Below, piece by piece: positions 1 through 6,149 of a stretch of DNA of 11,907 bases. Location: assembly GCA_023441145.1 (NCBI GenBank), contig JAEZQN010000161.1, positions 1-11,907 on the forward strand. Direction: 5' to 3'. Below the pieces are notes generated by a model. The model saw nothing but the letters and a program-made list of their open reading frames with translations. It was not told the DNA's origin and made no database searches. The position numbers and the translations under genes were made by a program. The DNA is from Bacillota bacterium. Lineage in GTDB: Bacteria > Bacillota > Clostridia > Lachnospirales > Lachnospiraceae. Every line of letters starts with the position of its first letter. Position 1 is the first letter of the stretch.

Positions 1-93
1 CGTTTACACCATGAAATCTATCTGTCAGATCCTAGAAAGGTAGAACTTGATAGAATAAAGCCAGTCATTAGACATCCAATAAAGAGAACTTAA
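1..93 (+). CDS. GyrI-like small-molecule-binding domain protein (C-terminal fragment)
   Basis: The window opens inside a reading frame whose last 30 codons end in TAA at 91-93. The readable tail includes HHEIYLSDPRKV followed by IKPVIRHPIK, which I recognise as the usual C-terminus of stand-alone GyrI-like domain proteins (the COG4832 type). These are ligand-binding modules like the effector domain of BmrR, without a DNA-binding domain. The start lies outside the window, so length and ligand pocket cannot be judged. It ends 27 bp before the WYL regulator on the same strand with no terminator between, so the two are probably co-transcribed. Stand-alone GyrI proteins are often found beside WYL regulators. 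Family recognition rests on a short tail, hence moderate confidence. Confidence 0.7.
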   Translation, partial: RLHHEIYLSDPRKVELDRIKPVIRHPIKRT

Positions 94-120
94 TTATGAA
101 TTATAGAAACTAGGTGAGTT

Positions 121-1029
121 ATGCAGATCAATCGTCTATTTGAAATCATATATATGCTGTTAGATAAGACCTCTCTTACCGCAAAGGAGTTAGCAGAGCA
201 TTTTGAAGTTTCTACTAGAACGATTTATCGGGATGTAGAGATTCTTTCTGGTGCGGGTATTCCTATCTATATGAGCAAGGGAAAGGGTGGAGGAATCCAT
301 CTGATGCAAGACTATATATTGAATAAAGCAGTAATCACAGATAAGGAAAAAGGGGAGATTCTCTCCTCCCTTCATGCAATCAATGAAGTAAGCTTAGAAG
401 AAACCAATACAGCACTTAGTAAGCTGGGTGCGTTGTTTGGAGATAATAAGAGTGACTGGGTAGAGATTGACTTTGGTTATTGGTCCGACGGAGAGAAGGA
501 AGTAGCCTTATTTCAGAACCTGAAAAATGCCATTCTTCAGAGAAAAGTCATCACCTTTTCTTATGCAAGTGCGAAGGGGGAGGAGAGTACTCGCCGTGTA
601 GAGCCAGTAAAGCTTATTTTTAAGGGAATGTCCTGGTATCTTTATGCTTACTGTTATATTAGGCAGGAGTTTAGGTTCTTTAAACTAAAGAGAATTCATG
701 ATATGATAGTGACAGAGGAGAGTTATCAGATTAGGGGCAACCTTGAAGTACCAAAAAGCACTGACAATAATAAGCCATCGCGTCAAATTCCTATGAAGCT
801 CCATTTCTGTAAGGATGTGGCATATCTGGTATATGATGAATATGAAAACTATGTCCAGCTTGAGGATGGAAGCCTTCTCGTAGAAGGGTGTTTTGATATT
901 AATCCAGGGTTTATTCACCACATTTTAGCTTATGGGTCTAGCTGCGAGGTGATAGAGCCAGAGGAACTTAGACTACAGGTAAAGGAAGAGTTAGTACGAA
1001 TTCTACATAAGTATCAAGAAGACAAGTAA
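121..1029 (+). CDS. HTH/WYL-domain transcriptional regulator (YafY-like)
   Basis: This is a 302-aa one-component regulator. A winged helix-turn-helix of the HTH_11/DeoR type occupies about residues 4-60; the recognition helix region reads STRTIYRDVEIL. A WYL domain follows at about 135-205, with the signature W172-Y173-L174 in SWYLYAYC and an FRFFKLKRI strand. A WCX-like C-terminal extension covers about 215-300. Length and order are normal for the family. WYL domains are known to bind small ligands or nucleic acid; the ligand here cannot be told. The start is supported by AGGTGA seven bases upstream of the ATG. The oxidoreductase gene begins 18 bp downstream, so it is likely in the same transcript and may be a target. 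Confident on family, open on target. Confidence 0.93.
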   Translation: MQINRLFEIIYMLLDKTSLTAKELAEHFEVSTRTIYRDVEILSGAGIPIYMSKGKGGGIHLMQDYILNKAVITDKEKGEILSSLHAINEVSLEETNTALSKLGALFGDNKSDWVEIDFGYWSDGEKEVALFQNLKNAILQRKVITFSYASAKGEESTRRVEPVKLIFKGMSWYLYAYCYIRQEFRFFKLKRIHDMIVTEESYQIRGNLEVPKSTDNNKPSRQIPMKLHFCKDVAYLVYDEYENYVQLEDGSLLVEGCFDINPGFIHHILAYGSSCEVIEPEELRLQVKEELVRILHKYQEDK

Positions 1030-1047
1030 GAAAAAGGAGAGAATGTT

Positions 1048-2016
1048 ATGAAAATGGCTATTTTAGGTGCGGGTAAGATTGCTGAAGTTATGGCAAATAC
1101 AATCGCTCACATGGATCAGGTAGAGAGATATGCTGTTGGGGCAAGAGAGCTTACTAGAGCACAGGATTTTGCTGCTAGAAATGGATTTCAAAAGGCCTAC
1201 GGCTCCTACGAGGATATGCTTCAGGACGATGGCATTGACCTTGTGTACATAGCAACACCTCATTCACATCACTACGATACAATAAAGCTATGTTTAGAGA
1301 ATGGGAAGAATGTTCTTTGTGAAAAGGCTTTTACCGTAAATGCTTCTCAGGCTAGGGAGGTTCTTCAGTTGGCAAAGGAGAAGAACTTGTTACTGACAGA
1401 AGCTATTTGGACTCGTTATACTCCAATGCGTAAGGTCTTAGATGAGATTATTGACAGTGGAGTGATTGGTAAAGTACATTCTATCACCGCTAATACTTGC
1501 TATGTTCTTAATCACCTAGAACGTAACAAGAAACCAGAGTTAGCAGGTGGTGCTCTTTTAGATCTTGGTATTTATCCACTTAACTTTGCATGTATGGTAA
1601 TGAAAGAACCAATAAAAGACATTAAAGCGTTTGCTTTGATGAATGAATACGGTGTAGATGATAGTAACTGTATGTATCTAACATTTGAAAGTGGCGCCAC
1701 TGCAGTCCTTCACAGTAGCCAATTAGTAGCTTCAGAGATAGGCGGCTATGTCTATGGTACAGAGGGCTATGTCGTAGCAGAAAACATCAACAATGTGCAG
1801 GGGTATAAAGTATATAATAAGAACCACGAATTAATAAAAGAGTACAGAGTACCAAAACAAATTACAGGATATGAGTATGAAGTTGAGGCCTGTATGGAGG
1901 CATTAGATAATGGATGGTTAGAATGCCCTGCTATGCCTCATGCTGAGACAATAAGAATGATGGAAATTATGGACTCTATAAGAGAATTATGGGGGATGAA
2001 GTATCCAATGGAGTAA
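1048..2016 (+). CDS. Gfo/Idh/MocA family NAD(P)-dependent oxidoreductase
   Basis: A 322-aa cytosolic dehydrogenase. The N-terminal Rossmann domain (about 1-120) starts with the dinucleotide motif GAGKIA at 7-12 and ends with the EKAF motif (92-95), where K93 is the family's conserved catalytic lysine in the usual EKP position. The C-terminal alpha/beta domain contains GGALLDLGIYPL, with D172 and Y176 in the catalytic region. Having LxLGxYP rather than a His in this motif, together with the WTRYTP segment (121-126), is most like the dihydrodiol-dehydrogenase-like branch. The family oxidises or reduces sugars, inositols and related compounds; the substrate here is unknown. The ribosome binding site is AAGGAGA before the ATG. 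It is the last gene of a probable operon with the WYL regulator and is followed by a strong terminator. Confidence 0.93.
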   Translation: MKMAILGAGKIAEVMANTIAHMDQVERYAVGARELTRAQDFAARNGFQKAYGSYEDMLQDDGIDLVYIATPHSHHYDTIKLCLENGKNVLCEKAFTVNASQAREVLQLAKEKNLLLTEAIWTRYTPMRKVLDEIIDSGVIGKVHSITANTCYVLNHLERNKKPELAGGALLDLGIYPLNFACMVMKEPIKDIKAFALMNEYGVDDSNCMYLTFESGATAVLHSSQLVASEIGGYVYGTEGYVVAENINNVQGYKVYNKNHELIKEYRVPKQITGYEYEVEACMEALDNGWLECPAMPHAETIRMMEIMDSIRELWGMKYPME

Positions 2017-2029
2017 GATGAGTAGCAAT

Positions 2030-2078
2030 AAAAAGGTTTCCTTTAGACTGCATGTACAGTCAAAAGGAAACCTTTTTT
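2030..2078. terminator. Bidirectional intrinsic terminator between converging operons
   Basis: A perfect 15-bp stem (2030-2044 with 2063-2077) plus an inner 5-bp stem GACTG/CAGTC (2046-2050 with 2057-2061) is separated by one A/A mismatch and closed by the loop CATGTA. The plus strand ends in six T; the minus strand ends in five T because the other arm begins AAAAA. It lies 14 bp after the oxidoreductase stop and 50 bp after the end of the converging isochorismatase gene, so it can stop transcription from both sides. Confidence 0.93.
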
Positions 2079-2127
2079 ATTTCCTAGGAATTTTGTAAGT
2101 GGACAGGAAAGCTGGGGTATCCATGGG

Positions 2128-2613
2128 TCAATTTACAACAGCTACTCCTGCTTTTTCTAGCTTTTCCTTGGTTTTTTTAAATCGCTCTTTGCTACTTATA
2201 CCAATATAGTCAAGTGGAAAGGTTACTGAAAAACCGAGGTTTTTAGCATCAAGTGCAGTAGAGGCAACACAACAGTTACCATCAATACCAATGATCTCGA
2301 TTTTTGTTATCTCTTGGTCTTTTAATAGGGTTATTAGGTCCGGATTTACAAAAGCACTTGCCTTTTCTTTGGTATATTCATAGTTAGAGATCATCTGTAG
2401 TCCTTCTACAAAGTTTGAGACATAAGGGGAGCCTTGTCGTTTGCCCCTATTTTTAATATAGATAATTATGTCTTGGTCTTGTTGAGCTTTCATAATCCGT
2501 TCATTTACCTTGTCGATTAATGTATCAGGGTAATAGTGATATCTGCTTTTTTTACCTAGGTAATCCTCTTGCATATCGATTACTAGTAAGGCAGAGTGTT
2601 CTTTTGATAACAT
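2128..2613 (-). CDS. Isochorismatase-family cysteine hydrolase
   Basis: A 161-aa single-domain cytosolic hydrolase. The expected triad can be read: D13 in ALLVIDMQ, K84 in YTKEKASAF, and the nucleophile C115 in GIDGNCCVASTALDA. This family includes nicotinamidases, isochorismatases and N-carbamoyl-amidohydrolases. The length is at the short end, and I see no clear metal-site motif that would mark a nicotinamidase, so the substrate stays open. The start is set by an excellent ribosome binding site, TAGGAGG, six bases upstream; it also contains the TAG stop of the TrmO-like gene. The eight-base spacing points to translational coupling, and both genes would be driven by the MerR-type promoter at 3130-3160. 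Confidence 0.92.
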   Translation of the reverse strand: MLSKEHSALLVIDMQEDYLGKKSRYHYYPDTLIDKVNERIMKAQQDQDIIIYIKNRGKRQGSPYVSNFVEGLQMISNYEYTKEKASAFVNPDLITLLKDQEITKIEIIGIDGNCCVASTALDAKNLGFSVTFPLDYIGISSKERFKKTKEKLEKAGVAVVN

Positions 2614-2621
2614 ACTTCCTC

Positions 2622-3098
2622 CTAAAAATTAAATACTGTTTCCCATGGAAAGTCAGCACTCTCTTCTAAACTCTTTGGCCAATCTTTACACCAATCTGGG
2701 ACCTCAGGGCTTGCTACCCGATCAAGACTTGGAGTGTATGGCTTAATGTCTAGAATAGGTGTTTGGTCGTTAGCATCAATATAGGCTATTCGTACAATTC
2801 CTTTTTCATAGTCAATATACAGAACCTCAACAGCGGTAAGGGCAATAGGATTTGGACGAATAGGAGATCTGGTAGCGAAGATACCCATCTCCTTAGGAGC
2901 ATGTTGATAAGGTTCATTGGTCACTAAGTATGATCTAGATTCTTTGTTATCAAAGTCACTAAACCACCATAGTACATTAATGTGGCTAAATCCCTCTAGT
3001 GCCTGGAGTCCTGGCACGTATTCGTGGTTAAGCTGAAGAAAGGTTCCTTCCTCATCATTGCATATAATGCCGATAGGGTATAATTCATAACTTGTCAT
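2622..3098 (-). CDS. TrmO-like / TsaA-domain methyltransferase
   Basis: A 158-aa protein covering one TsaA/TrmO domain. The hallmarks are ALEGFSHINVLWWF (33-46), MGIFATRSPIRPNPIAL (71-87) and TPILDIKPYTPSLD (113-126), which form the SAM-binding, knotted beta-barrel core. E. coli TrmO methylates N6-threonylcarbamoyladenosine at position 37 of some tRNAs and has an extra C-terminal domain that is missing here. Short forms like this are common in Firmicutes and archaea, and their substrates are less certain. AGGAGG sits seven bases before the ATG. It is the first gene of a two-gene operon with the isochorismatase-like hydrolase and lies downstream of a MerR-type promoter, which would be unusual for a housekeeping tRNA enzyme. 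Family confidence is high; tRNA specificity is inferred. Confidence 0.85.
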   Translation of the reverse strand: MTSYELYPIGIICNDEEGTFLQLNHEYVPGLQALEGFSHINVLWWFSDFDNKESRSYLVTNEPYQHAPKEMGIFATRSPIRPNPIALTAVEVLYIDYEKGIVRIAYIDANDQTPILDIKPYTPSLDRVASPEVPDWCKDWPKSLEESADFPWETVFNF

Positions 3099-3129
3099 AT
3101 TAATTCCTCCTAAATGGTTTTATAATCCC

Positions 3130-3160
3130 AAGTTAGACCCTGACACTGTGTGAGAGTCAA
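3130..3160 (-). promoter_or_regulatory. MerR-type promoter/operator driving the TrmO-like operon
   Basis: Read on the minus strand, a -35 box TTGACT (3160-3155) and a -10 box TAACTT (3135-3130) are separated by 19 bp (3136-3154). This over-long spacer is the mark of promoters activated by MerR-family proteins. The dyad spans 3136-3158 with half-sites GACTCTCACAC and (reverse complement of the other side) GACCCTGACAC; 9 of 11 positions match. The layout resembles the bmr promoter recognised by BmrR. It lies between the MerR gene stop and the TrmO-like start. The adjacent MerR protein is the obvious candidate activator; that link is inferred. Confidence 0.75.
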
Positions 3161-3177
3161 GAGGATATTTTGAAATA

Positions 3178-3993
3178 TTAATCTGTTTCTAAAGGAATTT
3201 GTAGTTCTACCAAATAATTATCGGGGTTATCTTCATTCCATGGGCCACGGTGAACAATTTGCCTGCATGGACCACCCATACGGTATTGAACATTTTCCAG
3301 TAGCCAATTGGTAAAAGAAAGGTAAGCTCCACTTATATTCGTAAAATCGCCATATACCATGGTGCAAGCCATAATTGGAATTGCCTCTGTGTGACGAAAA
3401 ATAAAGTTACCGCTATTAACCCCTATTTTTTTCACAGGTGCACACAACTCTACATCAATATATTCTTCTCTATAATCTTCATCATAGTAGATGGAGAAGG
3501 TTTCAGAGGAGATCTCTATGTGGTGTTTAGAAACGAATTCAGATAACCTTTTCCATAGCTTTCCCTCTTCATAATAATTGGAAATGACCTCTCGTAGGGA
3601 GAGCACCTGGTAGCTAGGAATAGATTTTATCGTAATCTGATTATACATATTACAGTTTCCCTCTAGAAGTTGGCGCTTTGCAAGGTCAATCTTTTTAAGT
3701 TTATTTTCCTCTAGTTGAATCGTTTGGAGAATTTCTTTTTGTTTCTTTTCTAGTTGTTCTACGATAATCGCTTTATCTGTTTGCTTAAGTGCTTCTGTAA
3801 TTTCTGTTACTGTAAAACCACTATCCCTAAGATAGAGTATTTCATTTAAAATGGATATCTGATCTACAGAATACATACGATAGCCAGTCTGTGGATCTAC
3901 CTTTGCAGGCTTTAATAGTCCCATTTCATCGTAATAACGTAACATTCGTATTGTCACTTGAGAAAGCTTAGAAAATTCGCCAATTAAGAACAT
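3178..3993 (-). CDS. MerR-family regulator with GyrI-like effector domain (BmrR/TipA type)
   Basis: A 271-aa one-component regulator. The N-terminal MerR winged helix (1-70) shows TIRMLRYYDEMGLLKP (14-29) and GYRMYS (37-42). A dimerising coiled coil runs through about 74-110, rich in E/K/L. A GyrI-like effector domain follows at about 118-270; acidic positions within VELCAPV (181-187) and VELQIPL (262-268) are where related proteins contact cationic or hydrophobic ligands. MerR proteins activate 19-bp-spaced promoters by twisting the DNA on ligand binding. The start is supported by AAGGAGG upstream. It is transcribed divergently from a second MerR/GyrI gene and lies 79 bp upstream of the TrmO-like operon, whose promoter carries a MerR dyad. 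There are no N-terminal Cys metal ligands, so a metal sensor is unlikely. Confidence 0.93.
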   Translation of the reverse strand: MFLIGEFSKLSQVTIRMLRYYDEMGLLKPAKVDPQTGYRMYSVDQISILNEILYLRDSGFTVTEITEALKQTDKAIIVEQLEKKQKEILQTIQLEENKLKKIDLAKRQLLEGNCNMYNQITIKSIPSYQVLSLREVISNYYEEGKLWKRLSEFVSKHHIEISSETFSIYYDEDYREEYIDVELCAPVKKIGVNSGNFIFRHTEAIPIMACTMVYGDFTNISGAYLSFTNWLLENVQYRMGGPCRQIVHRGPWNEDNPDNYLVELQIPLETD

Positions 3994-4013
3994 AGCCCCC
4001 CTCCTTTTCCCTT

Positions 4014-4042
4014 ATTATATATATAGTTATTTAATACTTCAA
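4014..4042 (-). promoter_or_regulatory. Promoter of the minus-strand MerR gene
   Basis: On the minus strand, TTGAAG (4042-4037) and TATAAT (4019-4014) are separated by 17 bp (4020-4036). This is a near-consensus sigma-A promoter about 20 bp ahead of the MerR start codon. Its normal spacer contrasts with the 19-bp spacer of the promoter downstream of the gene, so the regulator itself does not look MerR-activated. Confidence 0.75.
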
Positions 4043-4054
4043 GAATTTGGAATA

Positions 4055-4063
4055 TGTTATAAT
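4055..4063 (+). promoter_or_regulatory. Extended -10 promoter of the plus-strand MerR gene
   Basis: TGT followed by TATAAT (4058-4063) gives the extended -10 pattern TGnTATAAT, which can work without a good -35 box; the hexamer at 17-bp spacing (4035-4040) is poor. It precedes the strong ribosome binding site GGGAGGTGA and the ATG at 4087, and lies back-to-back with the minus-strand promoter. Confidence 0.6.
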
Positions 4064-4086
4064 GGAAAAGAGGGAGGTGAGCCATT

Positions 4087-4920
4087 ATGAAGGAATCATT
4101 TTATTCCATTGGACAGCTTGCGGCAATAGCCGACATTTCTGTTCAGACTCTTAGATATTATGACAAGATTAAACTATTGAAACCATCTAAAGTGGAAGCG
4201 GACAATAGTTATCGCTTTTATTCAGATGCAGATATATTAACATTAAGAATAATTCTTGATCTAAAGGAAATAGGATTTTCTTTGGAGGAAATTAAGGTAT
4301 ATTTAGAAAATGAAAATAGTAGCTTTGCTATTTCATTGCTAGAAAGAAAAAGGCAGGAGTTTAGAGAGAGGGCAGCATCTGTCAATGCAATCCTCAATAG
4401 GTTGGAGGATCGTATTGATAAATTGAGAGTACATGAAACAGTAACGGATACGCTTTTAGAATTCTCAAAGACAATTGAAATAAAACACCTACCAGAGAGG
4501 GTAGTTGCCTATACTAGATATTATTCAGGCTCTACTTATGAAACATTAGCAAAGAGATTCTTTGAGCTAGATACTCTTGTTAAGAATCATAGTATGAAAG
4601 CATCCAGCTCTAGAATAGCAGTTTATCATGACTTTTTGGGGGATTTTCATCCAGAGAATTGTGATTTAGAGCTTTGTTTACCCGTTTTACAAGATTGTGC
4701 CAGACAGGAGTTTGTTCGTACTATACACGGAGGACTGTATGCTACTGGAATATATAAAGGAGAATATAAGGGACAGTGCACGTATCTAGCTAACTGGATA
4801 AGAAAACGAGGATATGCAATTACTGGACCGGGAGTTGAGGTATACATAAACAGTTTCATGAATACGAGATTTCCAAAGAATTATGTGACAGAGGTCCAAT
4901 TTCCTATCAAAAAGCCTTGA
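4087..4920 (+). CDS. MerR-family regulator with GyrI-like effector domain (second copy)
   Basis: A 277-aa regulator with the same domain order as its divergent neighbour: a MerR winged helix (about 5-75, with QTLRYYDKIKLLKPSKV and SYRFYS), a coiled-coil linker (about 80-118) and a GyrI-like effector domain (about 128-275) ending in the family's YVTEVQFPI. The two are clearly different in sequence, so this is not a recent tandem duplication. The start has an excellent ribosome binding site, GGGAGGTGA, six bases upstream. Its stop codon TGA is part of the -35 box of a MerR-type promoter that drives the lipoprotein gene downstream, so gene and target promoter overlap physically. The ligand is unknown; BmrR-like proteins often bind cationic amphipathic compounds or peptide antibiotics. 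Confidence 0.93.
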   Translation: MKESFYSIGQLAAIADISVQTLRYYDKIKLLKPSKVEADNSYRFYSDADILTLRIILDLKEIGFSLEEIKVYLENENSSFAISLLERKRQEFRERAASVNAILNRLEDRIDKLRVHETVTDTLLEFSKTIEIKHLPERVVAYTRYYSGSTYETLAKRFFELDTLVKNHSMKASSSRIAVYHDFLGDFHPENCDLELCLPVLQDCARQEFVRTIHGGLYATGIYKGEYKGQCTYLANWIRKRGYAITGPGVEVYINSFMNTRFPKNYVTEVQFPIKKP

Positions 4921-4956
4921 CCTTATAGTTACTATAGGGTTTATCATTACCCTATA
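4917..4956 (+). promoter_or_regulatory. MerR-type promoter/operator driving the lipoprotein gene
   Basis: A -35 box TTGACC (4917-4922, containing the stop codon of the MerR gene) and a -10 box TATCAT (4942-4947) are 19 bp apart. The dyad at 4920-4940 has half-sites ACCTTATAGT and (reverse complement of the other side) ACCCTATAGT, matching at 9 of 10 positions around one central base. A third half-site ACCCTATA (4949-4956) lies just past the -10 box and forms a second inverted repeat with TATAGGGT (4933-4940). The half-site differs from the one in front of the TrmO-like gene, which suggests each MerR protein has its own operator. Confidence 0.75.
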
Positions 4957-4971
4957 AAGGGGGAATGAACC

Positions 4972-5925
4972 ATGAAATTGATACGTATATTAGTTATTTC
5001 CATGATTTTATTGGTGTTTTCTGCTTGTAGTGAGAAAAAAACAAAAAGTGAGAAAAGTGAAAAAAGCCCAAAAAGTGAAACCAGTCAACACAAGGCGGAA
5101 ATATTTACTGAAACAAATGGAACAGTTACAGCAGGAATACTTTTTGATCAGAATAATACCATGTATGTCGCCAAAGACCAAGAGCTTCTTAAGATTACAC
5201 CGGATGGATTAGTCACAAGCTTATGCTCTTTTCAGGATTTACCTAATCGGAAGGATTATTACTTTAAAAGCCCTTTAATCTGGGATATGACATTTGATAA
5301 TGAGGGAAATATTCTAGCTGCTGCTCAGGATAGAATATTGAAAATTACCCCTGAGGGTCAGGTCACTACTCTAATTCGAGAAGATTTTAAGGGATTTCTT
5401 GGGGCCAGTGGAATAGAGTGTGACGAGGAAGGTAACATTTATATTACCAATGGTAGTAAGATAGAGAAATACTCATCGGAACTAAAGAAAACTACATTGG
5501 TAGATGGGGTAAAGAATGGATATACAAGTTCTTTCTCATTGGAATTTGATCCTGACTATAAGAATTTGTATGTTAGTGATTTTTACACTAAGAGCTTACT
5601 AAGATATGAAATTGATGAGACTGGTAATGTTAGTGAAGAGCCTGTTGTACTGGTAAAGGAGCCAATTAAGAACTCAGGAGACTTTGGGGCACCCTTAAAT
5701 ATTGTTTTCGCAAGCAGTGGCTCAATATATGTGTCAATTGATGGAATGGCACAGATTATGAGGATGGATAAGAGTGGTGAGGTCGAGTATCTTGCCCTTG
5801 GGGATACTTCTATTTCCAACCATATCATAGCCTTTGGTGGGAAAGGATTTAATGAAGAATGTCTTTATATAACAACCTTTAATGGAGAATACATATATAA
5901 ATACAATGTGGGGGAGACAAGATAG
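4972..5925 (+). CDS. Lipoprotein with NHL/SMP-30-like beta-propeller
   Basis: A 317-aa exported lipoprotein. Residues 1-18 form a signal peptide and the lipobox is FSAC, with C19 as the lipidated residue. A low-complexity, highly charged K/S/E linker follows (about 21-40), typical of a tether to the membrane surface. The rest is made of repeats of the pattern hydrophobic-F-D-x-x-(G)N-hydrophobic-Y followed by I-x-K-I/Y-x-x-x-G: for example LLKITPDGLVTSL, ILKITPEGQVTTL, GIECDEEGNIYITN and IMRMDKSGEVEYL. That is a six-bladed NHL or SMP-30/gluconolactonase-like propeller. I see no enzymatic motif that I can trust; a binding role is as likely. GGGGGAA precedes the ATG. Placement right behind a MerR-type promoter makes it the predicted target of the regulator upstream. 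Confidence 0.88.
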   Translation: MKLIRILVISMILLVFSACSEKKTKSEKSEKSPKSETSQHKAEIFTETNGTVTAGILFDQNNTMYVAKDQELLKITPDGLVTSLCSFQDLPNRKDYYFKSPLIWDMTFDNEGNILAAAQDRILKITPEGQVTTLIREDFKGFLGASGIECDEEGNIYITNGSKIEKYSSELKKTTLVDGVKNGYTSSFSLEFDPDYKNLYVSDFYTKSLLRYEIDETGNVSEEPVVLVKEPIKNSGDFGAPLNIVFASSGSIYVSIDGMAQIMRMDKSGEVEYLALGDTSISNHIIAFGGKGFNEECLYITTFNGEYIYKYNVGETR

Positions 5926-5941
5926 ATGTTCTACCATTGTA

Positions 5942-6028
5942 ATGATGGTACTTACAATATTCCTTTTCATTGGTTGCAGAAAAAATATCAATACGTATAG
6001 ATTTGTTGACTATCAAAAAAAGATATGA
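5942..6028 (+). other. Possible tiny lipoprotein-like ORF or remnant
   Basis: A 28-codon frame starts with two ATG codons and reads a short hydrophobic run ending in a lipobox-like FIGC, then a basic, polar tail to TGA. It has no convincing ribosome binding site, and its end overlaps the promoter of the pnuC transcript. It could be a remnant of a second lipoprotein gene or chance. I record it only because the signal-peptide pattern is clear. Confidence 0.15.
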
Positions 6029-6034
6029 TATTAT
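6006..6034 (+). promoter_or_regulatory. Promoter of the pnuC leader transcript
   Basis: TTGACT (6006-6011) and TATTAT (6029-6034) are separated by 17 bp, a good sigma-A promoter. The predicted start near 6041 places the first structured element of the leader (6047 onward) immediately at the 5' end of the RNA. Confidence 0.8.
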
Positions 6035-6040
6035 AAACCA

Positions 6041-6130
6041 CAATAAACTGCCACCGGGTAGTGGTGCGAAAAGCACCCATATACACATCGTTAGGTCTGA
6101 GAAGATGTGTATTATGGGTGCTATTTTTTA
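6041..6130 (+). promoter_or_regulatory. Structured attenuator leader of pnuC; candidate riboswitch (guanidine-IV-like?)
   Basis: The leader can fold in two exclusive ways. In one, hairpin P1 (ACTGCC 6047-6052 with GGTAGT 6057-6062, loop ACCG) stacks on P2 (GGTGC 6063-6067 with GCACC 6073-6077, loop GAAAA), and a third stem forms from ACACATC/GATGTGT. In the other, the 3' arm of P2 joins the terminator at 6072-6129. The loop of the third stem carries GGT (6094-6096), which can pair with ACC in loop P1 (6053-6055). The CTGCC...GGGTAG element with a terminator loop contact reminds me of the mepA motif (guanidine-IV), but I recall that consensus only roughly. The ligand is not assigned; an NAD-precursor ligand is the other natural guess. 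Confidence 0.6.
6072..6129 (+). terminator. Intrinsic terminator of the pnuC attenuator
   Basis: The outer stem AGCACCCATA/TATGGGTGCT (6072-6081 with 6113-6122) and inner stem TACACATC/GATGTGTA (6082-6089 with 6104-6111) are continuous except for one bulged T, giving 18 bp around a 14-base loop. A run ATTTTTT follows at 6123-6129. It lies 20 bp upstream of the pnuC ATG and inside its transcript, so it is regulatory rather than the end of an upstream gene. Confidence 0.9.
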
Positions 6131-6149
6131 TTCTAAGGAGGAAATTTAC

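Noticed and set aside
4933..4956. TATAGGGT/ACCCTATA hairpin as a terminator for the MerR gene
   Set aside because: There is no T tract on either side; the repeat is better explained as operator half-sites around a promoter.
5932..5950. TACCAT/ATGGTA hairpin as terminator of the lipoprotein gene
   Set aside because: The stem has only 6 bp and no T run follows at once. I see no convincing terminator there.
6091..6103. TPP riboswitch suggested by CTGAGA in the pnuC leader
   Set aside because: None of the other conserved TPP elements is present, and the CTGAGA lies in the terminator loop.
5970..6149. Upstream in-frame extension of pnuC from an ATG at 5970
   Set aside because: It would place coding sequence across the promoter, structured leader and terminator. 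The ATG at 6150 has AAGGAGG at good spacing and gives the normal PnuC N-terminus.
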